DNA of 64,000 bases, from the NCBI GenBank assembly GCA_946902985.2, contig OX336393.1, positions 359,706,779-359,770,778 of the forward strand, given 5' to 3'. Made by a program: the position numbers and the translations under genes. Source of the stretch: Meconema thalassinum (taxonomy: Eukaryota > Arthropoda > Insecta > Orthoptera > Tettigoniidae). The notes under the pieces were generated by a model. It did no database searches. It was not told the origin of the DNA and was given only the letters and a program-made list of their open reading frames with translations. The number at the start of each line of letters is the position of its first letter. Position 1 is the first letter of the stretch. Positions 42,481 through 54,636 of the stretch are shown piece by piece.

Positions 42481-44926
42481 CAAGGAATCTTAATGAGAAT
42501 TTAATAGAGGTCAGTATTTCCTTGACCACCTCGTCATGTACTGACGAGCATTCTTGGGTGTCGCCTATGATTTTGGTGAATTCGGGGATGGTTCCTAACT
42601 TAAGGCCACGGTCACCTTCTTTTTATTTTTTGCCTCAATTATACGGTAAATACATATACTACCACAGACACAACGTTGGTTATCAGACAAACCATACATA
42701 CAGCCAAACACTCAGGTCACAATGACAACAATGTTTAAGCCCCGTAAAGGAATAACAACAACAATAGATGACAGAAAACACGTAAGTACGTGTTTACGAA
42801 CTGCGGTTCGATTGTTCAATACTTCCATTTTTTTATCGATAACGCCCCATGTTTAAGACTCCCGAGTGCTGTAATTCTTGTATCGTGGGCGACGATCAGA
42901 AGTCGTTGATGGCAGTCTTATATTGGTGGAACTGGTAGTTATTCCCGTTTACCGAGAGTGCAGCCGTGCATTACACCGCCAAACAGGTTTTCCACATCTC
43001 CGTCTCTGTTCTCACTAATAACCGACCAAAGGCATTTAGGTAGAAACATACAAGAAAGAAAACAGGCAGATTCTCAGATCTTTGTCCGGTAAAACACAAA
43101 GCAATGATGCAGATTTAATCATACAATAAACTCTCGCTAATCCCGCCCTCAGTTTTCCAGCCTCTAGTCACTGAAGCAGAAATGACGCGCACAACAATGA
43201 ATTATCGTGCGCAACAATGTCGTCAGTTAATTACAATGTTAAACATTGTTATACAATATTTGAAATAATGGCTTTCTTTACGGTTCGGTACCATGGCCTC
43301 TATAAGGAGACGGCCGATAACCTAGATGTTAGGTCCCTTAAAACAACAATTTTCATCATCATGGTTATCACGTTACGCTACACCTCAAGCAGAAACTCGA
43401 AAATGTAGATAAGTTGAACTAAATTTCAGACACTCTCAATAATTCAGTAACTATGTGTGCAAGGAATGGCCGGATTATTGACAGTCGAGTGTTTAATGAT
43501 TGCCAATGAATTTCCGAACTATCAAAGTTGTAACCTTCTGAATTATACAAATTAGTGTCCAGATCAAGCAAGCTCTTTTCTCCCTTGCGGAATATGTTAT
43601 TATTGACTAGCCTACATTTACGCTAGGCACGAGTTTGTTTGCTACATAACCATCTTACTGGCCTTCTAGCTAGATTAATAGCCTCGTTGCTACCTATATA
43701 TTAAGATTGTTACATACATCGGTGTTGTCAATTTGAATTATTCTCTTAATATTTTTTTACCAAGATTCAATATTAAATTTTTAGTCATAACAGCGTCATC
43801 TATTCTCGGCGTACTTTCTTTTGGTTCCATCCTGTACAGTACTGAGCATCTAACAGGCAAAGTGACACTCCACTGAGTGAGTGTATTTCCGATCTCTTCC
43901 CTGCTTCTCTCATCGTACTCCTGTCTCATCTTTCTACATTGGGGGGACGCGTATCGCCTGCTCCACTACCCTACACTGTAGATCTGATTATAAATGTTGA
44001 AACTTGTAGGATAGTTTCAGTTGTGAATTAACATCCTTTTTCTTACAGCGACATGATTTCAAGTTACTGTCTTTCATTGCTTCGGAGTACGTATTATGAC
44101 TTCGAATCAAAAGATTCCGTGTTAGATTCTTTGTTCTGCTAAGAAATTTAATTCTGGGGTTGTAACGGGATACAATGAGCCCGGTGAAGCAAAACTGAGA
44201 GGAGAATATTAGATTTCCAACTCAACTGTCCTTCAAGTGATATCTCACTTCTATTTCAGGCAAATGCCAGTAGATTCCTAACTTAAGGCCATGGCCGTCT
44301 CTTTCCAAATCCTAAGATAAATTATAAACACACACATAGCAGAGTCATTGTACTGGCACAGGTTACCAGACATATTTCACACACATCCAAATATAGGAGG
44401 CTAGTTGGCCATGATGTCACAAAGGCAGCACAGATGGGAGCTCACTTGTTAGCGAGTGTGAGTGAAGCGGAGAACGAATGGAAGGGGCTTCCCTACACAC
44501 AGCATTCCTTTCGTTGCCATGGCAACCTTCTTACTACTCGCCAGAACATATCGGTGCGTTACGCACTCAGTTGAATGAGTAGGAAGTTATGACGCAATGC
44601 TTTTGGGAAGGTAACGACAACGAGGCCGTTATATTACTCTGGCTATCGTTCAAGTCTGCTCCCATCTGTAAATAAATTATCAGCATCAACAACAAAATGT
44701 TGTCACGTTACGAATACTTCAATGAGAAAGTGGAAGCTAGATACAGTCACTACATGAATCCCAAGTCTATTATGTTTCTATATACTGGTGAATTCTTACT
44801 CGCTCAATGACTCGATACGTTCGAATTTTCCAATAATAATTATAGTGCTTTCTCACAAGCCAGGAATCTAAAGACAGAGAAAATTACAGGTTCACATTAA
44901 TAATACTTTGGAAATTTCTGTTTCAG
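42481..44926. other. intron 2 sequence with diverged SINE A tails
   Basis: 42640-42760 (ACAACGTTGGTTATCAGACA...) and 44305-44420 (GGTTACCAGACATATTTCACAC...) are diverged SINE A 3' parts. The rest is unrecognised. Confidence 0.45.
44513..44526. promoter_or_regulatory. consensus RFX X-box palindrome
   Basis: GTTGCCATGGCAAC is a perfect 14-bp palindrome and a full match to the two-half-site RFX consensus. It lies 400 bases upstream of exon 3. Function is not shown. Confidence 0.45.
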
Positions 44927-45208
44927 CCACGACCATACAGCTTCCAATACAACGTCCTGGACGCTCCAAGTGGTAATGACTTCGGCCAGAGTGAAAACAG
45001 CGATGGAAACAACGTCCAGGGAGAGTACTACGTCGTGCTTCCAGACGGACGCAGACAGACTGTCAAGTACACGGCCAATGACGCCACGGGCTACATCGCT
45101 GACGTCCAGTACTCCGGAGGTGGTGGCGGTGGAACCTATTCGGCACCCACAGGAGGATACGGCGGTGGTCGGCCTGGAAACAGCTACCTCCCTCCTGGCG
45201 GCAAATAA
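44927..45208 (+). CDS. cuticular protein (RR-2/pro-resilin-like), exon 3
   Basis: It encodes residues 54-146. The Rebers-Riddiford chitin-binding domain spans about 57-115: YSFQYNVLDAPSGNDFG, then GEYYVVLPDGRRQTVKYTA and the GYIADV end. The spacing G-x8-G-x6-Y-x-A-x4-G-Y matches the consensus, and the GEYYVVLPDGR block is closest to RR-2/pro-resilin types of hard or rubber-like cuticle. A Gly-rich tail (GGGGGG, GGYGGG) follows. The known role is binding chitin in the procuticle. The whole protein is 146 aa. No disabling change is seen, so this is probably the only functional host gene in the window. Confidence 0.93.
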   Translation, partial: PRPYSFQYNVLDAPSGNDFGQSENSDGNNVQGEYYVVLPDGRRQTVKYTANDATGYIADVQYSGGGGGGTYSAPTGGYGGGRPGNSYLPPGGK

Positions 45209-46140
45209 GACAACCATCACTCGAATAATTATAATGTATCGACCATGGAATATGTATGAGCGTTTGGCATAATTCATGTGAGGTCTTTAAGAAAAAGTGA
45301 TAGAGGTTAACATCCATTACTGCCATCTTAAAAGATATTTGGTTAAACTTCGAACAAGACGTCAAGCATTTCATAGATTTCATTATTTATATTTATTGCA
45401 GCAAAAATCTGATTTTTCATAATAACAAGAGATGCATTTTGTAGCTTGTAGAATGAAGATAGGTGTCGGTGCAGTATTGTCATTAAATCATAATGTGATT
45501 CGATCAGCTAAACGAAAATTATTTAGTGCTAGTAATACTTTCTCTTTTTTTACTTTTTTTTGTTCGTATTTAGTAGCGATTCGTGTGTACTGGACATAAA
45601 AACTAAAACATATTTATTGCTGAAATATTCGGAAGCATTAATTGAAATTATGAAAATATCATTACGTTTTTTCGAATTTTGTCATTTATCATCGTACCAT
45701 TCTCACTGATCCGATGAGTGTAAGAGCTTTAACATCCAAGACTGTATCAATGGTTCCAGGGATTACTCATCATAATATTTCAACAATAGCAGGATACTGC
45801 TTCATTGTTAATCAGGGTACAAACCAGGTAGCAAATGGTCTTACATAAATTATGTTATAATTAATAGAATGTTCTTGATCTCTGTTCTCGACGACAAACT
45901 CAGCGTATATCCAGAACCAAGGTACACGATTATGGAAAGAAAAAAAAGCATACAATGCATGTATTTCTATTGTAAAGTGCCTACTCGCAATATCCTTATG
46001 TTAGTATTTTCCTAGTTAATTACGAATGCGTGTGAAATGGATTGACTGAACGAATGAGTGCAATATTTATGTGTTGTATCACTACTGACTAATTGTATAT
46101 CAATCGTGAAACTGAAAATAAATATTACACGATCAAACTC
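45209..46140 (+). other. cuticular gene 3' untranslated region
   Basis: The stop TAA is at 45206-45208. The best poly(A) signal is AATAAA at 46117-46122 (GAAAATAAATATTAC), giving a ~0.9-kb 3' UTR. Earlier weaker signals could shorten it. Confidence 0.6.
46117..46122 (+). terminator. likely poly(A) signal of the cuticular gene
   Basis: AATAAA followed within 30 bases by a T/GT-rich stretch (TATGTTTTATTTC). Confidence 0.55.
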
Positions 46141-48087
46141 CTATGTTTTATTTCTAAGGCATTCAACATATTCATTTCTGTTGAGCTCCTAAATTGTACA
46201 ACAGTAGAAAGTCTCCTACTACCATCTTAGAATAAACAGAGAAACGTTCAGTGTCAGGCTTATGATACAGTTAATATTTTGTTCAAAATATATTAAAGTT
46301 TTCACGCAACATAAGAGGATTTTGTTCGCTGGAAGGAGCAAGATGTTCTGACTTACCCACCAATCATCAATTTCTTATGTTTATCACAAAAATGAAGACT
46401 AACAGTTTAAACAGTGCTCTTGTCATTCACGAGCATTAGCCTATGGGGGAATTAGTGTAATTAGCATTTAGAGGAGTAGTATTGAGTTTTCTAGGTTGTA
46501 TGCATTGATTCTTAAATTCTATATAATGTCTCACTGAAAAGAAGTGTAAAAGGCAAAACGACTTCAATGAATCACAAGGTTCTCTACATTATTGTGATTA
46601 TTCTACCCTGCGACATGCCGTTCTTTTTCTCTATCATAATATGATGACGGTAGTTCTTTCTTTCTTTCTGTCTTTCTTTCTTTCTTTCTTTTTTCTTTCT
46701 TTCTTTATTTATCTATTTATTCTGATAACTAGTATTGATACATCCATCGACACCAGCAGGAACGCTGTTGGTTCACCAGGAAAATATTGTACAGGACATT
46801 CTTGGATGAGATGCTGAATAGAGTTTGCCTTTAATCCCCACAGTCACAGCTCGAAGAGTATATTTTGTTCCAATCATATAGAAAATCAGTATGCCTGCCA
46901 CAGTTGGTTCCGATTCAAATGTATGATATAGAAATAACTACTTCGTGAAACAGTAAAGAAGACAGTGGTCGGTCTGTAAGAGAGTAATTAATTTCAGAGG
47001 AACTGTTGTACTAGTGTTTTGCTACTGTACAGTAGATAATTATTAATATCATATCATATCCTTGATATATTGGTTAAACGTGATCAGAAAGCCATCATAT
47101 TTCTTAAACCTCGTTGTTGCTACTAATATCAAAGCAAACTAATATTAACATCGGTAATACGGCAATAACTAGTACTAATTGTAAAAATAATGGTAATAAT
47201 CCCTCCAATGTTAACTGTTGAATATAATGATTCAGGAAGATAGAAAGTTACTTGGTAATCAATGACGGCAATTATTTTGCTTTTGTCCCTTTATTTTAAA
47301 TACACCCAATTCATTAGCCCCGATTAAGTACAGGAGTTGCACATCATTACAATCAACTGTTTGGTGAATTCCCTTTATTGGTCCAGTTTGTTTAAAAGTT
47401 ACATTGGACTACTGAGAAATATTTTTCTTCCATAGGGGCTTATAATTTGAGGAGTAGAGATTTCTGCCTGATGATCTCAGAAATCAGGTATTCCGAGGGG
47501 CAACTGGACTGGGTCCGTTGCCTCTTATCCCATAGATTATTGTTGCTGTCGGAAATGGAATGAGAGATTTTAAAACCCACTCAATTTGTTCAACACAAAC
47601 TCGCATTTGGTAGAATAGAATTTTAAGCCCTTCGTTTAGAGTCAGTAAGGCTAATATGACATTTTGAATGAGCGAAACACATCCGTGGAATTTTTTTTAC
47701 AATTAAATTTTCCAACGAGTTATTGAATATAAAGAATGTAAATCTATAGGTAAAATAAATAATTAAACATTTGGAATAATTGCATTGCCTTTCGAAATGT
47801 TTTATTGCCTTCGTTTATGGACAGTAACTTATGAGAACAATATTTTAATTCACACATATCTATATGTTTTAATGTAAGGTCTTGTGACCTAATATGGGGT
47901 TTCAACACATTGTAACCGTATGTAAGTTAATGTTCAAGTACATGAAGGTAAACTTTAATAATAGACGTAATCCATCAATGGATTTTAAGACCCACTGAAG
48001 CTATTCAACGCCGTCATTCATACCGTCAAGAATTACACGAGTAGATTTGGAGTGGATTTACGAATCAATTTAGTCTTGTTTGTTATC
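46141..48087. other. intergenic, downstream of the cuticular gene
   Basis: No gene or known repeat recognised except a (TTTC)n tract at about 46657-46708. Confidence 0.4.
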
Positions 48088-48095
48088 TCATGCAA

Positions 48096-48416
48096 CCGAC
48101 AGTAGTAGCTACGCTGGCTAAAGCTCAGCATTAGGCCATGGGGCCAAGCTCTCTGCTGACTCGGTAGACGCGTGGGTTCGAGCCCCACCGTCGGCCGTCC
48201 TTGAAATGTTTTTCCGTGGTTTTCCATTTTCAACACCAGGCAAATGCTGGGACGGTACCTTCTGACAGGCCATGGCCGCTTCCTTCCAAATCCTTGCCCA
48301 GTTTCATTCATCTTCATCCATTCCACCTCTCATCCTGACGCGCAGGTCGCCCACGGGAGTCGACTAGAAAGACCTGCACTCGGCCTTTCAGGAGGCCACA
48401 CGACAAAAGAAAAAAT
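48096..48416 (+). mobile_element. SINE D, full length
   Basis: The head with GGGTTCGAGCCCC and the body (TTTTCCGTGGTTTTCC, CAAATGCTGGGACGGTAC, GACCTGCACTCGGCC) end in an AAAAGAAAAAAT tail. An 8-bp duplication TCATGCAA flanks it (48088-48095 and 48417-48424). Confidence 0.87.
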
Positions 48417-48424
48417 TCATGCAA

Positions 48425-49339
48425 ACTGAACATCGGAAATCTCTTTAGGCGAAACAAATGCAACTGCATGTCTAATTTTATTATTCACTAGCACTAGCGC
48501 CGGCTTCGCCCGGTGGATTTATTTGTTTTATGAATGATAATATTAATACTCCTACAGAACTGGCACTTGATACTTTAACTAAGAGAAAAGAAATATTTTT
48601 AAATATAACTTTTTGTGGTGTTGGTGGTTGTAGTAGGAATGATAAGTAGTACAGTATAATGGACGTAACATTCAAGTCATTTTCCCGTTATGATAATAAT
48701 GAATAAGGAAATGGCTGTTTACTAACTACAGCACTGACACATATAAATTACAAACAAATTTTAAAATATGTTTAGAAAGAGGAGTAAGTGAAATAAGACA
48801 CTGCCTAGGTCCTATATCTCATTGGCTGGTAGAAATGTAGAGACCAATAGTGTTGTTCTTTGTCGCAAAGCGCCATAGGAAAATAATCAGAACACTTTGG
48901 ATAACATCGGCTGTCCCAAGCTCCTGAGGTAGAATAGTATCATTTACCGCTACATAGCATTCAACGATAAATATCGGAATAAATGAAGTTAAATTCGAGA
49001 GCACCAACGCTTATTGCAGCTGATAACCTCAATGTACAGCACCAACACCATTGCACTTATACAGAGGCATAGTATGTTCATGATGATAACTGTTTTAAGG
49101 GGCCTAAGAAATCTTTTTGTACTAATCCCCGTGAATGTAATTTATAAGCAGCGCATGATTTAACTATTTTCGCAATTCTTAACCAGATCGCTGGTAGGGG
49201 CGATATGATGCAGCCCGAATTGCCAGTCAGCAATGGACTTATTAAAATACCCTTATAGTTACACTACTACGGACAAGAATGGTTCAATGGCCTTAATACG
49301 TGGTTTTCAAGTTCAGTTTGTTTGTTATTCTAAATGTAG
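48425..49339. other. unrecognised; may begin a larger element
   Basis: CACTAGCGCCGGCTTCGCCC at 48489 looks like an element terminus. A matching far end could be the ATTATATTAGTATAGAT near 51650-51667. Confidence 0.35.
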
Positions 49340-49540
49340 GGAATGGAAAGCGTTGTCCAAAATATCAAGTGGACAATGTTACCAGCAGGGTTTCAAAGTG
49401 TAAGTAAAATTTGGCGCAATTAGGGGGAACGGTGTGGATTTGTGATGAAAGCCTACATGCAGGGAATGGAGTGGTCTGTCCGAAATATTATAGTGGACAG
49501 TGTCACCCGCAGGGTTCCAAAGGGTAAGTATACAAAATGT

Positions 49541-50018
49541 CGTCTATGTAGCGTAGCAGTCAGCATGGTTAGCTGCCGCCCCGGAGGTCCTGGGTTCGAT
49601 TTCCGGCTCTGCCACCAAATCTGAAAAAAGGTATCAGTTCCGGAACGGGGTCTACTCAGCCTCAGGTGGCCCAAATGAGTAGAGGGGGTTCGATTCCCAC
49701 CTCAGCCATCCTCGATGTGGTTTTCCATGATTTCCCACTTCGTCTTCGGGCAAATACCGAGATGGTTCCTACTGTCAGGCCACGGTCACCTCCTTCCCTC
49801 TTCCTTGCCTATCCCTCCCTTCCCTCATGAGGCCCCTGTTCGCTTTGCAGGTGAGGCCGCCTGAACGCGGTGCTGGTCACACCTCCCTAGTTGTAACCAC
49901 TCCGATCAGATGTTCCCAGCTCTAGAACACTGCCCGTAGAGGCGGTAGAGGTGAGTTCCCCCGCTGAGTCCGTGGGAGCCACCAACCTGGAGGGTAAATT
50001 CGATAAAAATAAAAATAA
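49541..50018 (+). mobile_element. SINE C inserted in the satellite, full length
   Basis: The head TAGCGTAGCAGTCAGCATGG...GGGTTCGATTTCC is tRNA-like; the body runs through TGGTTTTCCATGATTTCCC and CCTCATGAGGCCCCTG to ACCAACCTGGAGGG and a (AAATAAAA) tail. The target duplication AGTATACAAAATGT (49527-49540 and 50019-50032) is a perfect 14 bp. Confidence 0.93.
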
Positions 50019-51083
50019 AGTATACAAAATGTGGTTCAGATCGGTGAAACGGTGTCGATTTATGCCAAAGGACCTAAATGCAGGGAATGGAGTGGTCTAT
50101 CCGAAATTTCAAGCAGACAGTGTCTCTCGTCGGGTTCCAAAGGGTAAGTATGTGAAATTTGGTTCAGATCGGTGAAACGGTGAATATTTGTGCCAAAGGG
50201 CCTAAATGCTGGGAAAGGAGTGGTCTGTCCGAAATTGCATGTAAACAGTGTTACTCGCAGGGTTTCAAAGGGTAAGAATACACATTTTGGTTCAGATTAG
50301 TGAAATGGTGTGGATTTGTGCCCAAGGGCCTGAATTCAGGGAATGGACTGGTCTGTCATAAATTTCATGTAGACAGTGTCACTCGCAGGGTTCCAAAGGG
50401 TAAGTATACAAATTTTGGTTCAGATAGTGAAACGATGTAGATTTGTGCCAAAGGGCCTAAATGCAGGAAATGGACTGGTCTGTCATAAATTGCATTTAAA
50501 CAGTGTTACTCGCAGGGTTTCAAAGGGTACGTATACAAATTTTGGTTCAGATTAGTGAAACGGTATAGATTTGTGCCAAAGGGCCTAAATGCAGGGAATG
50601 GACTGGTCTGTCATAAATTTCATGTAGACAGTGTTACTCGCAGGGTTTCAAAGGGTTAGTATACGAATTTTGGTTCAGATCGATGAAACGGTGTAGATTT
50701 GTGCCAAAGGGCATAAATGCTGGGAAAGGAGTGGTCTGTCCGAAATTGCATGTAAACAGTGTTACTCGCAGGGTGTCAAAAGGTAAGAATACACATTTTG
50801 GTTCAGATTAGTGAAATGGTGTGGATTTGTGCCCAAGGGCCTAAATTCAGGGAATGGACTGGTCTGTCATAAATTTCATGTAGACAGTGTCACTCGCAGG
50901 GTTCCAAAGGGTAAGTATACAAATTTTGGTTCAGATAGTGAAACGATGTAGATTTGTGCCAAAGGGCCTAAATGCAGGAAATGGACTGGTCTGTCATAAA
51001 TTTCATGTAGACAGTGTTACTCGCAAGGTTCCAAAGGGAAAGTATACAAATTTTGGTTCAGATCGGTTTAACGGTGTAGATTT

Positions 51084-51475
51084 ATTATTATTATTATTAT
51101 TATTTATTTACCATAAATCGTACACGAAGTATGGAAGGCCTAGTGAAAAAGGGCAAGCCCCACATACATATTTCATGCTTCACAGGCACAGCTTACATCT
51201 ACATTTGTTTTAACAATATTTACAAGTTTTACAAATATATTTGCAGTATTTACATATTTAGAATATTGACATAGTACATTTTCCTGTTCACTCACTCTCT
51301 CACGCACGCACTTTCATAGCCTCGATCACGCGATACATACATTCATTCCATTCAGATACTCATTCATTCAGCGAGACAATCAATCACTCATACAGACGTT
51401 TATTTATACAATGTACCTTTTTACGTACGGCTTGAATTTCCTAAGAGGCAAGATCTTGGCATCCCCTGGCAGCGC
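51084..51475 (-). mobile_element. 5'-truncated LINE tail in the satellite
   Basis: On the minus strand the last codons LPGDAKILPLRKFKPYVKRY and a stop are followed by a ~300-base 3' UTR and a (TAA)n tail, as in CR1-group LINEs. It breaks a satellite unit between GTAGATTT and GTGCCAAAGG. No clear target duplication is seen. Confidence 0.8.
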
Positions 51476-51510
51476 GTGCCAAAGGGCCTAAAAGCAGGGA
51501 ATGGAGTGGT

Positions 51511-52798
51511 CTGTCCGAAATTTAACATAGTCTAAACTAATCCTCTTAAATCTGGCTATCATATACAAAAAGAATTTTTCGAATCCGACTGGTAGTTCCA
51601 GAGATTAGCGCGTTTAAACATACAAACACACAGACAAACTCTTCAGCTTTATTATATTAGTATAGATAAGAGAAGCAACCAATTTTCTCTCGTATGTACT
51701 GATATTTGTCGGGCACAAGGTAAATAATTCTGGTATTTTTCAGGACTGAAAGTGAAATATGAATAGAATATCCTTATTAATTCATTACTGAGGTTAGGAC
51801 ATTTTTGTCATCAGTCCCGTGTAATTCCCTCTGCATTAAATTTGTATCATAACCTGTGCTTCTATATTGTCTCCAGTGTGCATGTAGTTACAATTATTGC
51901 AATCAAGTATCTCTGTTGGTACTCAAGGATATGAATAAGTAATTATCGAATCATTTGCCTAGAAATAGAATGTAAAGGAACTTGAGAAACCACACTTAGG
52001 CCAGGCGGTACTGAGATTCGAACCTTGGACCTCCGGACTTGCAACTCCCCACTGCGTTCGAGAAGTGGGACGTAACGTACTTGGCTATACTTCCTTTCAA
52101 ATACTTCTTCTCATTATAAAACAAACAATTTAGCAGTCAAACAAGTACAAGGTACTGATGACGATAATGTCGCTGACACCTAAAATTAAATGATTATCTT
52201 CATAGTAAATTATACCCTTGGACCTCTTAAACTATTCCGTTCATTTCACGAGATATTTCGTGGAACTCTGATGGAATGTTAATTGAAGACCAAATGGACT
52301 TCGCTTAGAAATTTAGAGATTATTTTAATCAATTCAATGGATTACATCCGTATAAATGTCAGGCGAGGATAACTTAGCTTGTAGTTAATGCAGGAGAAAA
52401 TTAATTCACGTAAATATGAAATTTGGTCACGGAACCTTCGGTATGCAGGATCGGTTTCCGCGCTGGAATGACATCACGAGTGTAAATTCCACAATCAATT
52501 CCCCACTCGCGTTACGTATTAATTATACGTTATCACTTCCGTAAAGTGCATTAAGCAATTGAGTGATGTGTGTGCTATTGCGTAAAAACTGTTAATGCTC
52601 TATATTCACATTTAGGCTACCGCCTTAATTCATTCATTCATTCATTCATACATTCATGAATTCATTCCTACATGTAGAAATTTTTGAAGCCATTTTCCAG
52701 TGTTGCTTTCAAAATATAACACAAGATTTGATTTTCAATCGGTCTACGTTTATGTGCCAAATTCAATTGGGTGGAGAACAATAAATATCGACACACCT
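51511..52798. other. intergenic with old SINE-like relic
   Basis: 51560-51667 ends in TTTATTATATTAGTATAGAT after GGTAGTTCCAGAGATTAGCG, a possible element terminus. 51975-52105 holds an inverted box-B-like GAGATTCGAACC and looks like an old tRNA-derived relic. (ATTC)n lies at 52627-52665. Confidence 0.4.
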
Positions 52799-52895
52799 GA
52801 AGGAAGCTTTTAGTTTTATGTGACCGTTAATCGTGCGATCATGATCCACGGGACCTCCTTTTTACGTGGAATCCAAACCACAGGACATGGCATTT
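52799..52895 (-). mobile_element. SINE F fragment
   Basis: TTTTATGTGACCGTTAATC through CACGGGACCTCC and TTTACGTGGAATCC to GACATGGCATTTCA matches 27865-27970. Confidence 0.65.
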
Positions 52896-53304
52896 CAATC
52901 TACACACCTGCTAAACTGGGTTACATGGATTAATTGTACACTTTTAGAAAGGGAGATTTATTGGATGACATATTTCTTCTAGATACCCGATATCATGAAC
53001 GGTGGATCGATCGTGGGATTCCCTAACAATGGCCACCACGTACGCCTGTTCTAACCCCTCCGGATTTTATTTTCAGTGGAGCCACTTCAAACCGAAAGTG
53101 TAAGTAACATCGCTTGAAAATGTTGATCAATTACAACAAAGAATTCGTGAGCCCGTTCTGCAATATTATGACGTGTCCATGCATACATTGCGAGACGTGT
53201 TCAGCACTGCATATATTATCAGGGACATGTTTCTGAGCATATTGAGTACAATATGCGTGGAGGGAAACGTTCTCATATGTCCAACTGTTACTTTTTTCTG
53301 TTGT
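52896..53304. other. intergenic, unrecognised
   Basis: No gene or repeat recognised. Confidence 0.3.
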
Positions 53305-53430
53305 TGTTGTTGTTTGTTTATTTAAGGGTTTTGCGTCAAATTAGCCATGTAGCCCCGTGAACTTGGGTGTGTGTGTAATTTTTCTGTTAACCTGTGTTAA
53401 TGCGATGGCTTTATTAGTGTGTGTATTTGG
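53305..53430 (-). mobile_element. diverged SINE A 3' part
   Basis: ATGTAGCCCCGTGAACTTGG and CCTGTGTTAATGCGATGGC match the SINE A tail region in minus orientation. Confidence 0.6.
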
Positions 53431-53670
53431 GAAGCTGGCAGCCATCCTGGCATTCGCCTGGAGTAAATGTGGGAAACCATGAAAAACCACCTCCAAAATG
53501 GCTGACGTGGGAATCGAACCCGCCTCTTCTCAGAATTTCATCACGAGGCTAAGTAACCACCGTTCCAGCTCTCAGACCAGATTTTTTTTTTTTTTTGTCA
53601 GAGCCAGGAATAGAACCCAACCCTCCGCGGCGATAGCCAAGAGCACTAGCCACTACGTAACGAGGCGGAC
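53431..53670 (-). mobile_element. SINE C copy
   Basis: CCATCCTGGCATTCGCCTGG, GGGAAACCATGAAAAACCAC and GTGGGAATCGAACCCGCC are SINE C blocks; the inverted head (ACTAGCCACTACGTAACGAG) closes it at the right. Confidence 0.78.
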
Positions 53671-54263
53671 TTTTATTTTCCACGCACTGAAGCTGTAGCA
53701 CGTAGATTTTGTAGCAATTAGAGGAACATTAGCCCCTTCATTTAGCAAGCAACACTGTTTGAGTGGAATGTCTGCACGTGTAAAAAAATGAGACATTAGA
53801 AATGAACCCTGTTACAGAAAGCGTGCAGTAAAATGACTGATATTTGTTTCACACTTAATAGTGCTTGGATCCGAATTTGCAACCTCGAGCCGAGGAAGCA
53901 GACGTCTTAGTACTGGCCTAAGCAATCACGAAAAATCGGGCCAGGGCCACTTTAACCCTTCATAGGGCAGAATAGTACAGTAGTAAATATATTTTATTTG
54001 TGTCTATTTACATTTAATGGTTTTTGCTTAATCTTATATATTAAAATAATTTTCAAAAAATGTCACCCTTTACTAAAACTGAAATATCTCGGCAAGTATT
54101 TGCGCTACGACGACGTTTGTTGTCTTAAAATGTAATGCCCGTCACGCATTATCGATTGATACCCACCTTACTTGTTTATATCATCCGTGTATTAAAATAA
54201 TTGCGAATATTGCTTCCTTCAAGGTCACACGAAAATATAATCTAATGACTTGACGGACATATT
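53671..54263. other. intergenic with a tRNA-like relic
   Basis: 53868-53935 carries an inverted box B-like CCGAATTTGCAACC and GCCTAAGCAATCACG. Otherwise nothing is recognised. Confidence 0.3.
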
Positions 54264-54266
54264 GGG

Positions 54267-54418
54267 TGATAGGAATAAAACTCAGTATAAACTTCGAAGT
54301 ATATACTTCGAGCATGAGCGTCAGTTTTGAGTATATACTCTGTTTGTTATGAATAAAAGATCTTGAGTATCTACTACAATTTCTCCTCCTTTTGGAGTAT
54401 ATACTTCACTTGTGCCAT
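54267..54418 (+). repeat. left iteron cluster
   Basis: GAAGTATATACTTCG, GAGTATATACTCT, GAGTATCTACTA and GGAGTATATACTTCA occur within 130 bases. They are near-palindromes, as expected of transposase or dimeric protein sites. Confidence 0.75.
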
Positions 54419-54636
54419 GATGTTACTCTCGTTTCGTCGACGCACGTTTAGTCAGTCAACTGTTTTACATGCCATTTGTTAACGCAAACCAGTCGTCTGC
54501 TGTAGACGGTCTGTTGATTAATTGAAAGTTCCTGGTTAATTGAAATGTCTGTTAGTGGGGATGAATATGAGTCGTCCAGTTGCAAAACTCGTTTAATCCA
54601 CTTGTGAATAAGGATCATGTCGTAAAATTATTTATG

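Larger units (their letters stand above)
39586..44926 (+). other. cuticular gene intron 2 (5341 bp)
   Basis: Donor GTAAAT, acceptor TTCTGTTTCAG. It carries SINE E, SINE D, a SINE A2 copy, a LINE fragment and diverged SINE A tails, and has a consensus RFX X-box 400 bases before exon 3. Confidence 0.85.
49340..51510 (+). repeat. ~127-bp satellite array with invading elements
   Basis: Units contain GCAGGGTTTCAAAGGGTAAG, TTTTGGTTCAGAT, TTGTGCCAAAGGGCC and GGAATGGACTGGTCTGTC. The spacing between successive GCAGGGTT motifs (about 50259, 50386, 50511, 50639, 50767, 50894, 51022) is 125-128 bases. Every fourth unit is most alike (508-base period). A SINE C (49541-50018) and a LINE tail (51084-51475) interrupt it; a last partial unit lies at 51476-51510. 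Confidence 0.9.

Noticed and set aside
44897..45383. Minus-strand ORFs over exon 3 of the cuticular gene
   Set aside because: They are shadows of the GC-richer coding exon; the plus strand has a full RR domain with correct splice sites.
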